Shown here in pieces: positions 11,517 to 22,892 of a stretch of DNA of 64,000 nucleotides (the stretch's first letter is position 1; each line of letters begins with the position of its first letter). Under the pieces are notes generated by a model. That model had not been told where the DNA came from, did no database searches, and was given only the letters and a program-made list of their open reading frames with translations. The stretch covers positions 58,428,025 to 58,492,024 of the forward strand of contig CP136068.1 of assembly GCA_032622095.1 (NCBI GenBank), written 5' to 3'. The translations under genes were made by a program, and so were the position numbers. Origin of the DNA: Siphonodentalium dalli. Its lineage: Eukaryota > Mollusca > Scaphopoda > Gadilida > Siphonodentaliidae.

Positions 11517-11960
11517 TCTATCCCCAGAGAGTGTAATTCATGTCATTCATAATTTAAATGAGATTAATGGTGTTATCAATGAAGCACCCTTGTTGTTTAC
11601 ATTATCACTCAGTGGTCATTAAAATCAGATTAATTTCATTTTCTCCAAGCTTGAATTAAGAGTGTTGGGCATTTGTAGAATGAGGTTCCCCGAGGGTTAA
11701 TTTAATTATGTTGCTCCACACAGCAGGCTAGCATCACCAAATACACCCTCTGAGGACCTCATTCTGCTTAGGCCTCATCTTCTGGGAAGTATCTAGAGTC
11801 TCAAATTAACATTTTTAGCTGCTTTTTTTCCTTCTGTTCAGATTCTATATCCCCTAATTTGCAGAAGATAAAATGCATAATTGAGGTGCCCAATGGGTGT
11901 GCATACATCGCCAACTTCAGCTGGAGAATTTCTATCTGTCCCTAGGTCTCCCATAGCAGT
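11517..11960 (-). repeat. Repeat C, left arm of a large inverted pair
   Basis: The first 270 bp (CCCAGAGAGTGTAATTCATG, then AATTTAAATGAGATTAATGG) recur inverted at 13905-14170. After them come repeat-C segments in minus orientation. Together the pair brackets 12.0-13.9 kb, which holds fragments of repeats D, B and A. Confidence 0.7.
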
Positions 11961-11974
11961 TGGGGATTAAGTAA

Positions 11975-12600
11975 AATTAGGTTCCCAGATTGTGAATTTG
12001 GTGATGCTATCCCACCTATCAGAATAGCATCACTAGTTTCACTCTTTGGGGACTTCAGACACACTGAATTCAGGCTTGGCTGTTCCAATATTTTCTTAAC
12101 AACCACTTATCTATGTGAACTCATTATACCTAATTATGAACAAACAATCGAGGTACATGTATATTGCTGTTGTTGGATTTAAACTGTCGGTCTGTCAGAG
12201 AGTCCTTCCATCCATTGGTCTGTCCATCCAATCCGTCAACAATCCATATGAAATCCTTACCTGTAGGCGACTCACGTTCAAATGGGAGGGATGCCAGGGC
12301 CGTAACTTTCTCCCTCCATAGTAATTCTAACAACTATTACTTCTCAAGAACCTTCAAGTCTATTTAGCTTATATTTGGTATGCAGGGTCCTTGGGCGGCA
12401 TGTTCAGATCTGTTCAAATGGGGTCATTTTTTGGAAAATCAATTAACTTCAACTCTTAAAAGCCACTGTTTAAAATTACTAGATGAATAGATCTCATACA
12501 TGGGGATTCATGTTTGTTCAACTAGGGGCAGAGGTAAAAGTTATAGCTCCCCCACCCACACTACCTGTATCTATGTTGTATGCTACTGTTATAATAATAT
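11975..12600. repeat. Repeat fragments C and D
   Basis: A remnant of repeat C (GGTGATGCTATCCCACC) at 11990-12055 is followed by diverged repeat D at 12130-12430. The overlapping open frames at 12115-12367 are products of the repeat (they include GTCTGTCCATCC runs) and are not genes. Confidence 0.5.
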
Positions 12601-13167
12601 ATAGATTCCTCTTGAAAATTTCATTTCTGATACATTAGTTGTAGATTAGATTTTCACACCAAAAATAAGACATCCTTAAACCACACTTAGACTCACTATA
12701 TGAATAATTTGATTTTTATTTCCAACTAGTATGTTTTTAAACCAACAGTCCATATTTGCCGACTTCATGTTAATCTGTTGTAATGGGGCACAAATTTTGA
12801 CTTTATGGGAGATGTCAGGCTGGAAATTCCCAAAAGTTTGAGAGCTTGAAGCACCCATTCCAGTTATAAAATTTCAACATAAGAGGGGTGTGCAAAATTA
12901 ATTTTGTGAACTTAGGACTATGGAATGGTTAAGATTATCTTGTTTAAAAGGGGGTTGGAGATTTGACAGTAGTGTGCACTTTGAAATTTCAAGGTGAAGA
13001 GCCCGGCTCATCAGCAAATCCCGAGCTACATGTATATGTCCATGTTTAGAACTACTTGTCTTAACTTATTTTGACAAGTACTGACTGTGTTAGTCTTCAA
13101 AGTCCCTTTGTTCTCAGTCTTTACAGTAGGTGAGCGTCTCCACAGTCATTGACTGTCTTGTTTAAAT
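12600..13167 (-). repeat. Dispersed repeat B, long inverted copy
   Basis: On the minus strand it opens with ACAAGACAGTCAATGACTGT (13148-13167). It continues to TTTTGGTGTGAAAATCTAAT, CTACAACTAATG, near 12640. The same 3' part appears at 44640-44720 and 46410-46470. This shows that family B is at least 600 bp long. Confidence 0.65.
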
Positions 13168-13174
13168 AATTAAC

Positions 13175-13465
13175 CACATAATACGGCATTTGGCTCATTC
13201 TGCGAAATTAAGGCTCCAAAATCAGGTAAACTCGCGATTTTGAAAGCACACAACTCGAAAAATACTTAAGGAATCGGGGAATGGTTTCCAGTTCTGGATT
13301 CAGGAAAATGTGGTCGACAAAATAGGCATGATATTTGTAGGACTTGTAAATTTGAATGTTTTATATACATTCATGAAAATCCATATTTTGATGATTAGAC
13401 CAAATTTTCCCAATTTTATTTTCACGAAATTCACTAATTTCCCTTTTTCGCCGATTTTTAGTATG
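13175..13465 (+). repeat. Dispersed repeat A, copy
   Basis: GGCTCATTCTGCGAAATTAA through TTTCCCTTTTTCGCCGATTT matches 1120-1262 directly and 8990-9310 inverted. Short open frames on both strands here are shadows of the repeat. Confidence 0.6.
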
Positions 13466-13544
13466 TTGTTTACAGAGGGTATATGTACCAAATCCAGCAA
13501 ACAAAAATTCTGTTGCAATTAGTTCTGGGTAAAACCATAAATGC

Positions 13545-14170
13545 ACTGGACTAATTATACAATCAGGCCTTGAGATAGTCTGTCTGTTATTTGCAGAATG
13601 AGTTCCCCAGAGGGTGAATTTAGTGACGCTATCCTGCACAGCGGGCTAGTATCACTAAATTCACCCTCTGGGGACCTCATTCTGATAAGGCCCTCAACTG
13701 CTATGGAAGACCTAGAATAAGATTGAAGTTCCCCAGTTGAAATTGGTGATGTTCACCCATTGGGCACCTCAATCATGAATGAATTTTATCTTCTGCAAAT
13801 TAAGGGATACAGAAACTTCCTAGAAGGGAAATTTAACTAACAACAATGTAAATTTGATACTATAGATACTTCCCAGAAGATGAGGCCTAAGCAGAATGAG
13901 ATCTTGAGACTCTAGATACTTCCCAGAAGATGAGGCCTAAGCAGAATAAGGTTCTCAGAGGGTGTATTTGGTTATGCTAGCCTGCTGTGTAGGATAGCGT
14001 CACTAAATTCACCCTCTGGGAACCTCATTCTACAAATGCCAGGCACTCTTTGAGAAAATGAAATTAATCTGATTTTAATGACCACTGAGTGATAATGTAA
14101 ACAACAAGGGTGCTTCATTGATAACACCATTAATCTCATTTAAATTATGAATGACATGAATACACTCCCT
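13545..14170 (+). repeat. Dispersed repeat C, right arm of the inverted pair
   Basis: It contains a hairpin MITE-like segment (13590-13685, GAGGGTGAATTTAGTGACGC and complement), a repeat-C unit, and a second hairpin segment. The arm at 13905-14170 then mirrors 11517-11800. It is cut at 14170 by the TIR element that follows. Confidence 0.65.
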
Positions 14171-16624
14171 GAGGCGTTATTTCGCTAAAATCCGATTCAG
14201 ATTCTGGATTCAGATTACAGATTGGTCCCCGTACGACTTGGTTCGGCAAAAGAACAGACCAGAAATTGGCAGAATCAGTAAACGAACAGACCGTAATCTC
14301 AATTTCGTGGTAATCCGATTGGGATTCGGATTCCGATTACGGACTCAAATGTTCGTAAAGTAAACAAACCGAAATTTCGCCACCTCAGAGTTTAAAAACA
14401 CAATAAAACATAAGAACAAATTATTGCAGAATATAAACGATCTATATCAAAGAATTTTAAATGCGGAGACAAATTTGTTTTATTGAATGTAAACTGGGAG
14501 TATATTACTGAAATTAGCCAAATAATAACGCTATTGATAGTAACGCTGGGGGAGCACTTCGGTTGATGGCGAAGCAATTACAAGTCATTGTTGATTGTCA
14601 CTTTCAGATGTCCATTTCATAATTCCATCCTTAAAATACCGCCCGAACGCATGTCGATTTCGAATTCGGCGGATACGTCACCATTGACCGAATTCATATG
14701 AACTTGCATGGATATGTCTTCTGCTGTGTTTCTTCTTATTCAAGAAATAGTAGGATTATATGGTATCGATGGATTATCAGATACACGTATGTACTATCAT
14801 CTAGTCTTAAGTTATAGCAATTTCATGTTTTGTTTCGTTAAATGCAGTCGTTTTGCACAATAGTCTCTATAGACACATGTTCTAGGGACGTGGCTAGAAG
14901 TTTCCTCAAATTTCCGGCCAACTGCACCCCCCCCTCCCCCCCATTGAACCAAACATCAATCTCACAGGTTCGCAGAATTCAATTTGCTCCCCTTGGAAAT
15001 ATCCAATCTGACAAACACTAAGATTGGAAAATTACCAACTTTTACTGGTTGAAAAAAATCAAACAATGAGAACAATGCCAACCTATATATGGTGTCAAAT
15101 TAATGTCCAACTAATGTTGTGTCATGCATGACATTTCCGACTGCTGGAATGTACCAAAGTTTAGTTTAGATATATTTATTTCAAATATATATCAAATTTA
15201 GATAACACATGATATATAACACATACATTTGTTTATACATACAAAGGAATTGGGGGACAAGTACTGACTCACTTAAAGGGGTACTGTACACAGGGATAGA
15301 CAATTTTTTTATTTACTTCCATTGAAATAACTTTCAAGTTAGATTGTGTTCGTGTTATATGAGTTTCGTATAAACCTAATTTACCGAAGAAAATATTGAT
15401 CTTGGAAACGAATATATTACGATTTCAAAGTACGCGCCATGTTTTTGACCTTCACCGGAGAATACTCAGGTCGCAGGAAGAACCGGAAGTTCATTGTTCA
15501 CAGCTTCAATTGATGTCTTCAATCTCTTCCATCGAACAATCTCACTCCCTATAAAAAATACTTGACGCTTTATGACTCTTGTTTCTTTCTCCTTTTTTTC
15601 CGAATCGGTTATAGCGGCCTTTCTTTTGCAGGTAACATGTTTGATGTTTTGTTTGCAACTCAATAATGTTCGTGAACGGCCGTCGATAAAAGACACGCAA
15701 CAGATACGATTTCAAGAACGGTAACTCGTACTGGCATAATACTCCATTTTATGACTCCAGCCATAAATTAATTTATATTAAATAATTAAATTTAACTTTT
15801 GTGATAGCCTGTTAACCGGAACGTTTTCAGTAGACATCGTCGACTCAAATTAGTTATTTTAAAATATAATATTGATATTAGATCGCTATTGTCACGGGGA
15901 ATTTATTGAAATTGGGGTACAGTACCCCTTTAAGGGTACCCCCTCTCCCATATGTTATTACACTGAACAAATAAATAATTAGTAATGGCAAAGCAACATG
16001 ACTACCAAAACAAGTTGAACATATATACAGATCTCCCGAGTTAGTCATAAGTTTGTACATGTATTTATGTAAAATCGGGTTTGTTTGTTGCGTTTGTTGG
16101 CTTGTACGTATCATTATTTGAAACAGTCAGTCAAAATAATCCTGATTTTCCTCACGTATGAATGACTGCACAGCTTAGCAAATTGTACCAAAGTTCGGGG
16201 TGGGGGTCGAGACACCCAATCAACCCCTGTCGTCACGTCCCTGTTCAACTGACAAGTTTCGTGTGTTCTTCACAACATCTTCGGAATTTGATTCAGGAGG
16301 CCTAGAGCTGTCATGTTTAGATATGCTTGCCATCATCAATAAACACACTTTAACTTGAAAAAAAAATGCGATTAAGTCGGATTGGCAGTAAATTATGTGC
16401 CGTGTATATACACATAGAAGAAAAGCATGACTTTCACAACGAACATGCACTTTATAAATATAAGATACAAATGATACTTGTGTCAAATACATGAGCCATG
16501 TTTGACGCTGGGAGAGAGTTTCGGAGACCACGTGGATTTCAAAATCTGACCTAGAATCGGGAATTAGCCCCGCCCCCGTAATCGGCTTCGGATTCTCAAT
16601 CCGGATTTTAGCGAAATTACGACT
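14171..16624. mobile_element. 2.45 kb TIR element inserted in repeat C
   Basis: The left end (ATTTCGCTAAAATCCGATTC at 14179) has its complement at the right end (GGATTTTAGCGAAAT near 16602-16616). Terminal repeats are rich in GGATTCGGATTCCGATTACG-like words. The flanks, ACACTCCCTG and CTCTGGGGAC, read together as the uninterrupted repeat-C sequence seen inverted at 11530 (ACTCTCTGGGGATAGAG). That supports an insertion. The exact duplication is not clear. No transposase is seen. It contains the TTAA element at 15277-15929. Confidence 0.6.
15277..15929. mobile_element. TTAA-flanked (piggyBac-like) non-autonomous element
   Basis: The TIRs read AGGGGTACTGTAC and its complement (GTACAGTACCCCT), flanked on both sides by TTAA (15273-15276 and 15930-15933). 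TTAA duplication is the mark of piggyBac transposition. The 653-bp element holds a 76-codon minus-strand frame (15466-15696) with a basic stretch (TCKRKAAITDSEKKEKE) and VRWKRLK. This resembles short peptides found in other invertebrate repeats, but it is too short to name. Confidence 0.7.
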
Positions 16625-16689
16625 CTGGGGACTCTGCCTATAGCTACATAAATTGATCAAGGAGTTCCTGAATTTTTTATTATTTTTTG

Positions 16690-16860
16690 GGGAATTATGG
16701 CCATAACTCTGTTAAAATATATCGGATCAAACCCATATTTTAACTTGATCTGTATATAAGTGTCAAAAATTCATATACCAAATTTGGTGTTGATCAGATG
16801 AAAAATGTTTGAGTAATCCTGTCTTGGATGAATTCTATATCAAAACAAGAGTGGAAGGGG
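16690..16860 (+). repeat. Repeat F unit (GGCCATAACTC type)
   Basis: GGCCATAACTCTGTTAAAAT, ATCGGATCAAACCCATATTT and ACCAAATTTGGTGTTGATCA match units at 36460-36600 and the tandem array at 37075-37500. Confidence 0.65.
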
Positions 16861-16984
16861 TTAAATAAACAATACCAAAATCCATACAGATGAAGAATAT
16901 GCTAAGAAAAATCTAGGTAAGAAATATGAGACTGTGATGTGTCCTAAACAAAAATCAAAGGTCAAAATGCAAAAATTTAATTTT

Positions 16985-17482
16985 TTGTTTTTAGAAATGT
17001 CCCTGGCTCTGCCCCTATTTGACCCAGTGACCCAATTTGAACAAATCTGATTCCCAGTCACCCAAGGTCCCTCAGTACCAAATATAAGCTAAATCGGCCC
17101 AATATATTTTTAGAAGAAGTCATTGTAAGAATTACTGAGTTATGGCCCTGGTTTCTCAACTAATTGACCGGGTGACCTCATTTGAACAAATCTGAACACC
17201 AGTCACCCAAGGACCCTCCATACCAAATATTAGCTAAATCGGCACAATGGTTATGGACAAGAAGTTGTTGTAAGAATTACTATGGAGGAATAGAGTTATG
17301 GCCCTGGTTTCGCAACTATTTGACCTAGTGACCTCATTTGAATGAGAGTCACCTAGGGAACATCCACACCAAATATGAACCAATTCGGTATGATGGTTTC
17401 AGAGGAGAAGATGTTTAAAAAAAAAGTTGACGGACGACGGACGAGAAGTGATGACTATAGCTCCACCTGAGACGAAGTTAAA
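16985..17482 (-). repeat. Dispersed repeat D, inverted copy with terminus
   Basis: Three tandem units with TTGACC...GTGACCTCATTTGAA, then the family's left terminus inverted at 17435-17482: GACGGACGACGGACGAG, CTATAGCTCCACCTGAGACG. This is the mirror of 10728-10830. Confidence 0.7.
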
Positions 17483-18214
17483 AAGGAACACCTTTTCAGG
17501 AGACGAATGGACAAGCAAACAAAGATTTGAACAATGTGATTTGATTACCACAATTATCGCTCATATAAATAAGGAATGTTTTTACGCCATGATTTACAAA
17601 TACATGTATATTTATTTATTATAATTTTGTCAACTTTTTACGTCAAAATATAAATTGTATCCCCACTCCATGAGACAGAACATGTTATACCACTTTCAAG
17701 ATTTTATTCTACTCTAAACACTAATTTATGAATTCTTTATAGTCTTGCATCATTCTGTATCCTTGCACGTTATTTTAACAGAAAGGGCTGGTGATGAACA
17801 AACACAATAAATGAATAAACACAACAGTTTATATAATAACTGTTCTGAGTAGTGTATGGTTTTACTCCTATCAAATTATCATGAGATGCGCCTCATAAAA
17901 ATAATCCTCCGCATCTCACTCAAGGAGAAAAACAGTTTTATTTATTCATGTATGTTATTGCACCTTTGGCGGAGTACAACAGGATACAAAAAACCCAGCT
18001 CGGAATAAGGACTATTTCTATTTTTATGCAATGATGTACCAATTCATGTATGTAATTGTACCTTTGGTTGAACACAACTGGATGCAAAAACCCTTCAGTT
18101 TCAGAAAACCCAATTGGTGATTTTGGAAATATAAAGAGAAATTTCTATTTGATTTATTTCACAGATAAAATATCATATTTCTAATATATGTACAAATATT
18201 CAGTTACACAACAC
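17483..18214. other. No recognised feature
   Basis: AT-rich sequence with no convincing open frame. A loose tandem pair (CATGTATGTTATTGCACCTTTGG at about 17946 and 18046) is the only structure I see. Confidence 0.4.
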
Positions 18215-18218
18215 TTAA

Positions 18219-18671
18219 AGGTACTCAATCCGATAAAACTCCTCTCAATTACTATTTCAATGGCTTCGGGGGTCAAAAATATTTGATTCGAGTCGAGGAA
18301 GTCACCCATCAAAGCTCAGATTTGTTAGATATAGATTTTTCATTATCGGGAATACTATCTGGCCCAGAACTCAGTCAAAATTGCGTTAAAATTACCACTT
18401 GATTTTAGAGTTATCCATCCTTGTCTGTTTGAATAGATTTGGAGTACACATCCAGAGCAGATTACGGCAGTTATTAGTACTCATCTCGAGAACATAACAA
18501 ATTTCAAAAATCAATATCTAATAACTCTGAGCTTTGTTTGATGGGTTCCTCGACTCGAATCAAATATTTTTTACCCCCAAAGCCAAAGAAATAGTAATAT
18601 AGGACCCTCTGATCGGATTGTTGTTGTTGGAATCTGTTGAGATGGGGACCCTCTTTACGGATTGAGTACCT
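18219..18671. mobile_element. TTAA-flanked non-autonomous element (AGGTACTCAATCCG TIR)
   Basis: The left end AGGTACTCAATCCG is mirrored by CGGATTGAGTACCT at the right. TTAA stands on each side (18215-18218 and 18672-18675). The inverted arms continue inward with GATTCGAGTCGAGGAA and its complement. It is 453 bp, non-coding, and of the piggyBac-like MITE type. Confidence 0.7.
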
Positions 18672-18675
18672 TTAA

Positions 18676-20330
18676 CAGAACAGTAAATCCAAGGTACACA
18701 TGCATCCATGATAAACAACATACAGCATTCCCATATAGAGGACTGAGGTCGAAATAGATTGATAAATACATAAAAGACTTACTGAAGTGAGAATGAATTT
18801 ATTCCTGATTTCAATATTCTGCGCAGAAGTGAGACAAGATCTCTTTATGTTTACCATTTCTAGTAGAAACTAAAATAAAAATCCCTTATTTTGCAATAAT
18901 GATAAAGTGGAACTGACAGAGTTACATAAATCTGAACAATATCCAATGAGAATGATGCATCTTTTGATGACAATCCACTCATAGCCCAACGTGAATACAG
19001 CCGAATCAACTACCGGAGAGCGATAACTGAAAAGCGCAAAGTTTTTGTTTTCATTTTGCACAAAACACATGGCCTTATTGAGTGACATCATAGCCAGAGG
19101 AGTGCTATATTTACATTAGTTCATGATGAACTTGTTACGGGAAAGCATGCCATTGCTCTACATACTGATAGTCTAACCTTCAAAAATCATGGATCACCAG
19201 CCGGGAATGGATGATGAATATTGCACAAAAATTGCTACTCTTGTGGGAAGCCGTTCGCTTGGAGACGAAGTATATACAATAAAGATTAACCTACAAATAG
19301 CCTGGTTAATATAGGAATAAATTCTAACTTGTTTTTATGCAGTCAATATTTGTGATGACTGTACGTCAAATGGTTGTCCATCACAGGCGAAAAACAAAAT
19401 CAGAAATATCTACGCTCCAAAGCGAATTCATTATAATAGTGGGGGGGGGGGGGATAGTTGCAAAATCGTTCACTTTGTGATAGAAGTGCCAAACTTTCAG
19501 AGTTTGTTAAGTGGTTGGTGAGTATCACTAAACTGGCTGGTTCCAGATTTTGGAGGTCACCTTGATCTTCAATTTGACATTGACCTTTTTGAAAATCTCA
19601 GTTTTTGGGTTGGGTGGTTTATGCCATCCTTTTCTTGTGAAAATTGCATCTTCCCACACACAGTTTTCTCAATAAAATTATAGTTGGGAGGTGACCACGG
19701 TTCATTTGGGCCAAAACATATCTAAATTTTCATAAGATGGCCGCCGGAAGTTGAAAATATGACATTTTCTCACAAATATCTCCTAGTTCAATTCATGCTG
19801 TTTGGAACTGGTTGAGTAATGCAACTTTATATATAACCGGCATATTATTGATAAATCTAAACTTGTCATTTGATTTTATGGTGATTGAATATAACATATA
19901 TAGTAGAAAATTCAAGGTAATTTGAAGGAAAGAAATGCTGATTGACAATTCAAATCTATTCTATTCATACAACAGAATCTGCTGGAAACTAACAAACAAA
20001 ATGCAAATGTGTTTATGAAGAAAACAATGATGATTGACCATATAAAGCAATTATTGTTTTGTTCCACCAGCCATTCTTTGTTGATCTTTTATTGAGGTCA
20101 TAGGATATTATATCTTAAACTTCATATTGCTTAAACGAGATGACACTTCATGACTTCATGAGATTATATATTTTTTATCTTTTATATAGTTCTTATTAAT
20201 TAACACCAAAAGACCTAAAAATATACCAATAAACAATCACCACCTCACTAATATTCCCCAAAAAAAGATTTTACTGAAACAAAACATTAATTTGATTGTC
20301 CTGACTGGAAAAAAATAATGCGCAATCCTT
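18676..20330. other. Mostly unrecognised sequence, one shared segment
   Basis: No gene is seen. A run of 13 G stands at 19441-19453. The segment 19560-19850 shares words and order with 42640-42800: an AAGATGGCC core, then CAAATATCTCCTAGTTCAAT against TAATATCTTCTAGATCAGTT, then ACTGGTTGAG. It is therefore another dispersed family. Confidence 0.45.
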
Positions 20331-20640
20331 GGACTTTATTTTTTTTTAAATATTATTTTCTTAAACACTATACAATATATATATACATATACAATGTGTT
20401 AAGATACATGGTTGGTACAAATACATTTCAGAAATGAATAATGAATATTATGTGAATAAGAATGGGTCTGTGGTGGTGATGGGGGGGGGGGGGGGGGGGT
20501 TTCTGATATGAAAACTATATTTGTTCTATCAATTTCAGTACTCTCTCACACTCACACCCATACATCTCTTATATTAAAAAGGATTTAAAATCATTGAAAC
20601 ATTGTAAATAGATTTAAAATAGTACATCAAAGTTGAGTAC
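20331..20640. repeat. Low-complexity segment with a run of 19 G
   Basis: AT-rich, with a dinucleotide-like TATATATATACATATACA stretch near 20375, then 19 G at 20481-20499. It may be the 3' part of an inverted retroelement (AATAAAGTCCAAGG on minus), but that is not demonstrable. Confidence 0.4.
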
Positions 20641-20644
20641 AATC

Positions 20645-21212
20645 ATAACAAGAGGTGCTAGCATACCCCCACCGTTGCAAATTCAACCCGCATTATCCGT
20701 AAACCCAACAAAAAAGATTTTTTACTTTAAAGAAAAATTCGGACTAATAATATCGATATGGTGTCACAAGAAGCTTGTACAGAAAATATTAATCAAATTG
20801 GTTCATATTTGTTAAAGTTATTAAGTCAAAATAAGTCGAAAATGAAGTGTAATATTACGAAAAAAGTCAGCCAATCCCTAGCCGCATCATGTAGAGAGGG
20901 TATTGTGAAAGCATGTATACCAAAAATTATTGAAATCAGTTATTGTTAAAGTTATTAAGTCGGACAGAATTTTCTAAGTCAAAATAAGTCGAAAATGAGG
21001 CGTAACTTAAAAAAAAAAAGTCGGTCCGAACCGCAATTAGCATCATGCGGAGAGGCAGTTCTAAGGAGATTGCATACAAAAAAACTTATTGAAATCAGTT
21101 CATAGTTGTTCCGAGTTATGAGGTCGGATGGACGGACACACGGAGGGAGAAAGCGTGATGGACGGACGCAGTCAATCCAGTATACCCCCCGTTTTCTTCG
21201 AAAGTGGGGGTA
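20645..21212 (+). repeat. Dispersed repeat H with GGACGGAC run at its end
   Basis: It is bounded by AGCATACCCCCACCG on the left and a mirrored CAGTATACCCCCCGTTTTCT...GTGGGGGTATAAT on the right. Two or three diverged units carry AAAATAAGTCGAAAATGA, and CGGATGGACGGACACACGGA stands near the right end. It has the same plan as families D, F and the AAGATGGC arrays: GGAC run next to one terminus. The 60-63 codon frames here are repeat shadows. Confidence 0.6.
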
Positions 21213-21293
21213 TAATTATATAAACACTCATGAAGTTAGTCATGCACATAAATAAGTTTCAGGACGGAGTCGGCATTGACTAATTCTGTTTGG

Positions 21294-21594
21294 TTAAAAA
21301 TGAGCGAACTGGCATATTATTAAATTCCATTCGTTTTGAAATTCATAGATGCTGTTTTTATTAAGTGCAATTTGTCGTTCAATGCGATATAGTATATCAA
21401 TTTCTCGGATGAATGCTTCCAGGGAGAGCGTATCAGGATTGAACTTGGATTTGTATAACTGTGGTTTCGTGGTTACTTCACCATATGAAGAGCAGAAAAC
21501 TGACTTATGTATGTACAAACTATTAAATGTGCACAAAGAAAGATACATGTATAAATGTGCAAGTCATTTCTCAGTAAACAAAACTTGTCAATGA
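21294..21594 (-). pseudogene. LINE ORF2 C-terminal remnant
   Basis: The minus-strand frame ends at 21294. It has the LINE tail pattern: KSKFNPDTLSLEAFI, then RIERQIALNKNSIYEF, then NEWNLI. This parallels the tail at 2-373 (LRSIDPNLAGFLVWL, then MECVAVRSFASKKEVSF, then NRWETI). Upstream the frame is not recognisable and no reverse-transcriptase motif remains, so only a 5'-truncated fragment survives. Its 3' side runs to repeat H. I am fairly sure of the class, less so of the extent. Confidence 0.55.
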
Positions 21595-21686
21595 ACTGGA
21601 GTTATGCAATTTATTACAGCACCAGAAGTGATATTTGTTTTGTGGTGAACTCATTAGGGTTACAATGTTTTCTTCATCAGTGAATT

Positions 21687-21935
21687 CAAGCCTTGAAATA
21701 GTGTCTGTCATTTGCAGAATGAGGTTCCCAGAGGGTGAATTTAGTGATGCTACCCCGCATAGCGGGCTAGCATCACCAAATTCACCCTCTGGGAACCTCA
21801 TTCTGCTGAGGTGTAAGAATGAGGTCCCCAGAGGGTGAATTTGGTGATTCTAGCCCACTATGCGGGGTAGCATCACTAAATTCACACTCTGGGGACCTCA
21901 TTCTGCAAATGACAGACACCCTATTTCAAGGCTTG
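21687..21935. mobile_element. hAT-type MITE, 249 bp with doubled hairpin
   Basis: The TIR is CAAGCCTTGAAATAG against CTATTTCAAGGCTTG. An 8-bp duplication AGTGAATT flanks it (21679-21686 and 21936-21943), as hAT transposition leaves. Inside are two near-identical palindromes in tandem (about 21715-21805 and 21812-21906). The single-palindrome form is at 31415-31565. No coding capacity. Confidence 0.85.
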
Positions 21936-22077
21936 AGTGAATTCAAAACCTTTTCATGACCAGACCAAGTTTATGAATTTTTGCGATGCTATTGGTCAAA
22001 TCGGGAGAAAATTATGTCTTTGTTTTCATTTTAAACTTATGGTACTGACACGCTACAAACTTAGACACCATGCAACA

Positions 22078-22892
22078 TTTTTAGCTCAACTTGACAAAGT
22101 CAAGTTTGAACTTTTGTCATGGGTTGTCTATTGGTTTGAGCTATTGTCATGGGCTTGAGCTATTGTCATGCTATTGTTTGAGCTATTGTCATGGGTCTGA
22201 GTCCATCAACAAATTATGTTAGCACACCCAACAGGTCACATCTCTCATCACCAAACTTCATATGGATATTTGGGGTAACCTCTAGATGGGACTCATGGGA
22301 GCCATAATTTATTTTTTTTTTAAATATGTTAAAAAACATGGCCACCTGTAGCCATCTTGGATTTCAAATTTGAATCCATCGCCACACCCTGCAGCCTGCA
22401 TTTATTGGAGAATTGTTTTGAAAATTTACAGACATGTTTAGGATCACCTCTAGATGGTAGCTATCGAATTTGAACAATTTTCAATGAAAAACATGGCCGT
22501 CGGCAGCCATTTTGTATTTTTCTGTTTGCATGACAATCCTTTAGCACACCTTATAGGTCTCATCTAATCGTCACCAAACTTCATATGGACTTTCGAGGTG
22601 ACCTCCTTTTTTCTCCGAATTCTGTTAAAAAACATGGCCACTAGTGGCCATCTTGGATTTCAAATTTTAAGTCCATCGGTTTTACATACTTCGTCATTAC
22701 AAATATACTTGCTGAAACCCCAAACTTTATATATCTCTTCACGTTGACATTTAGTATTACATAGACATAGCAACTTTCTCCATTTCTTATAGCCCCACTA
22801 ACTGTAACCAAGGCTTAAAATCGGACGAGAATCAGAATCATCATATTAGCCCCTCTACAAGTTCAGCTTCAGTGTCATTGACACTTTCATAT
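22078..22892 (+). repeat. AAGATGGC-array element, complete copy
   Basis: Left terminus at 22080 (TTAGCTCAACTTGACAAAG). GTTTGAGCTATTGTCATGGG is partly reiterated at 22135-22200. About three units follow (CCACCTGTAGCCATCTTGG, CCGTCGGCAGCCATTTTG). The right terminus ends near 22890 (AAGTTCAGCTTCAGTGTC, ATTGACACTTTCATATT). The GTCC microsatellite is missing here. Confidence 0.75.

Noticed and set aside
16220-16660. 146-codon minus-strand frame
   Set aside because: It crosses the right TIR of the 2.45 kb element and ordinary AT-rich DNA. Composition is not protein-like and no domain is visible.
6515-17505. Shared 20-mer GAACACCTTTTCAGGAGACG at 6515 and 17486
   Set aside because: The flanks do not match beyond it. 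It may be a remnant of some repeat, but it is too little to define one.
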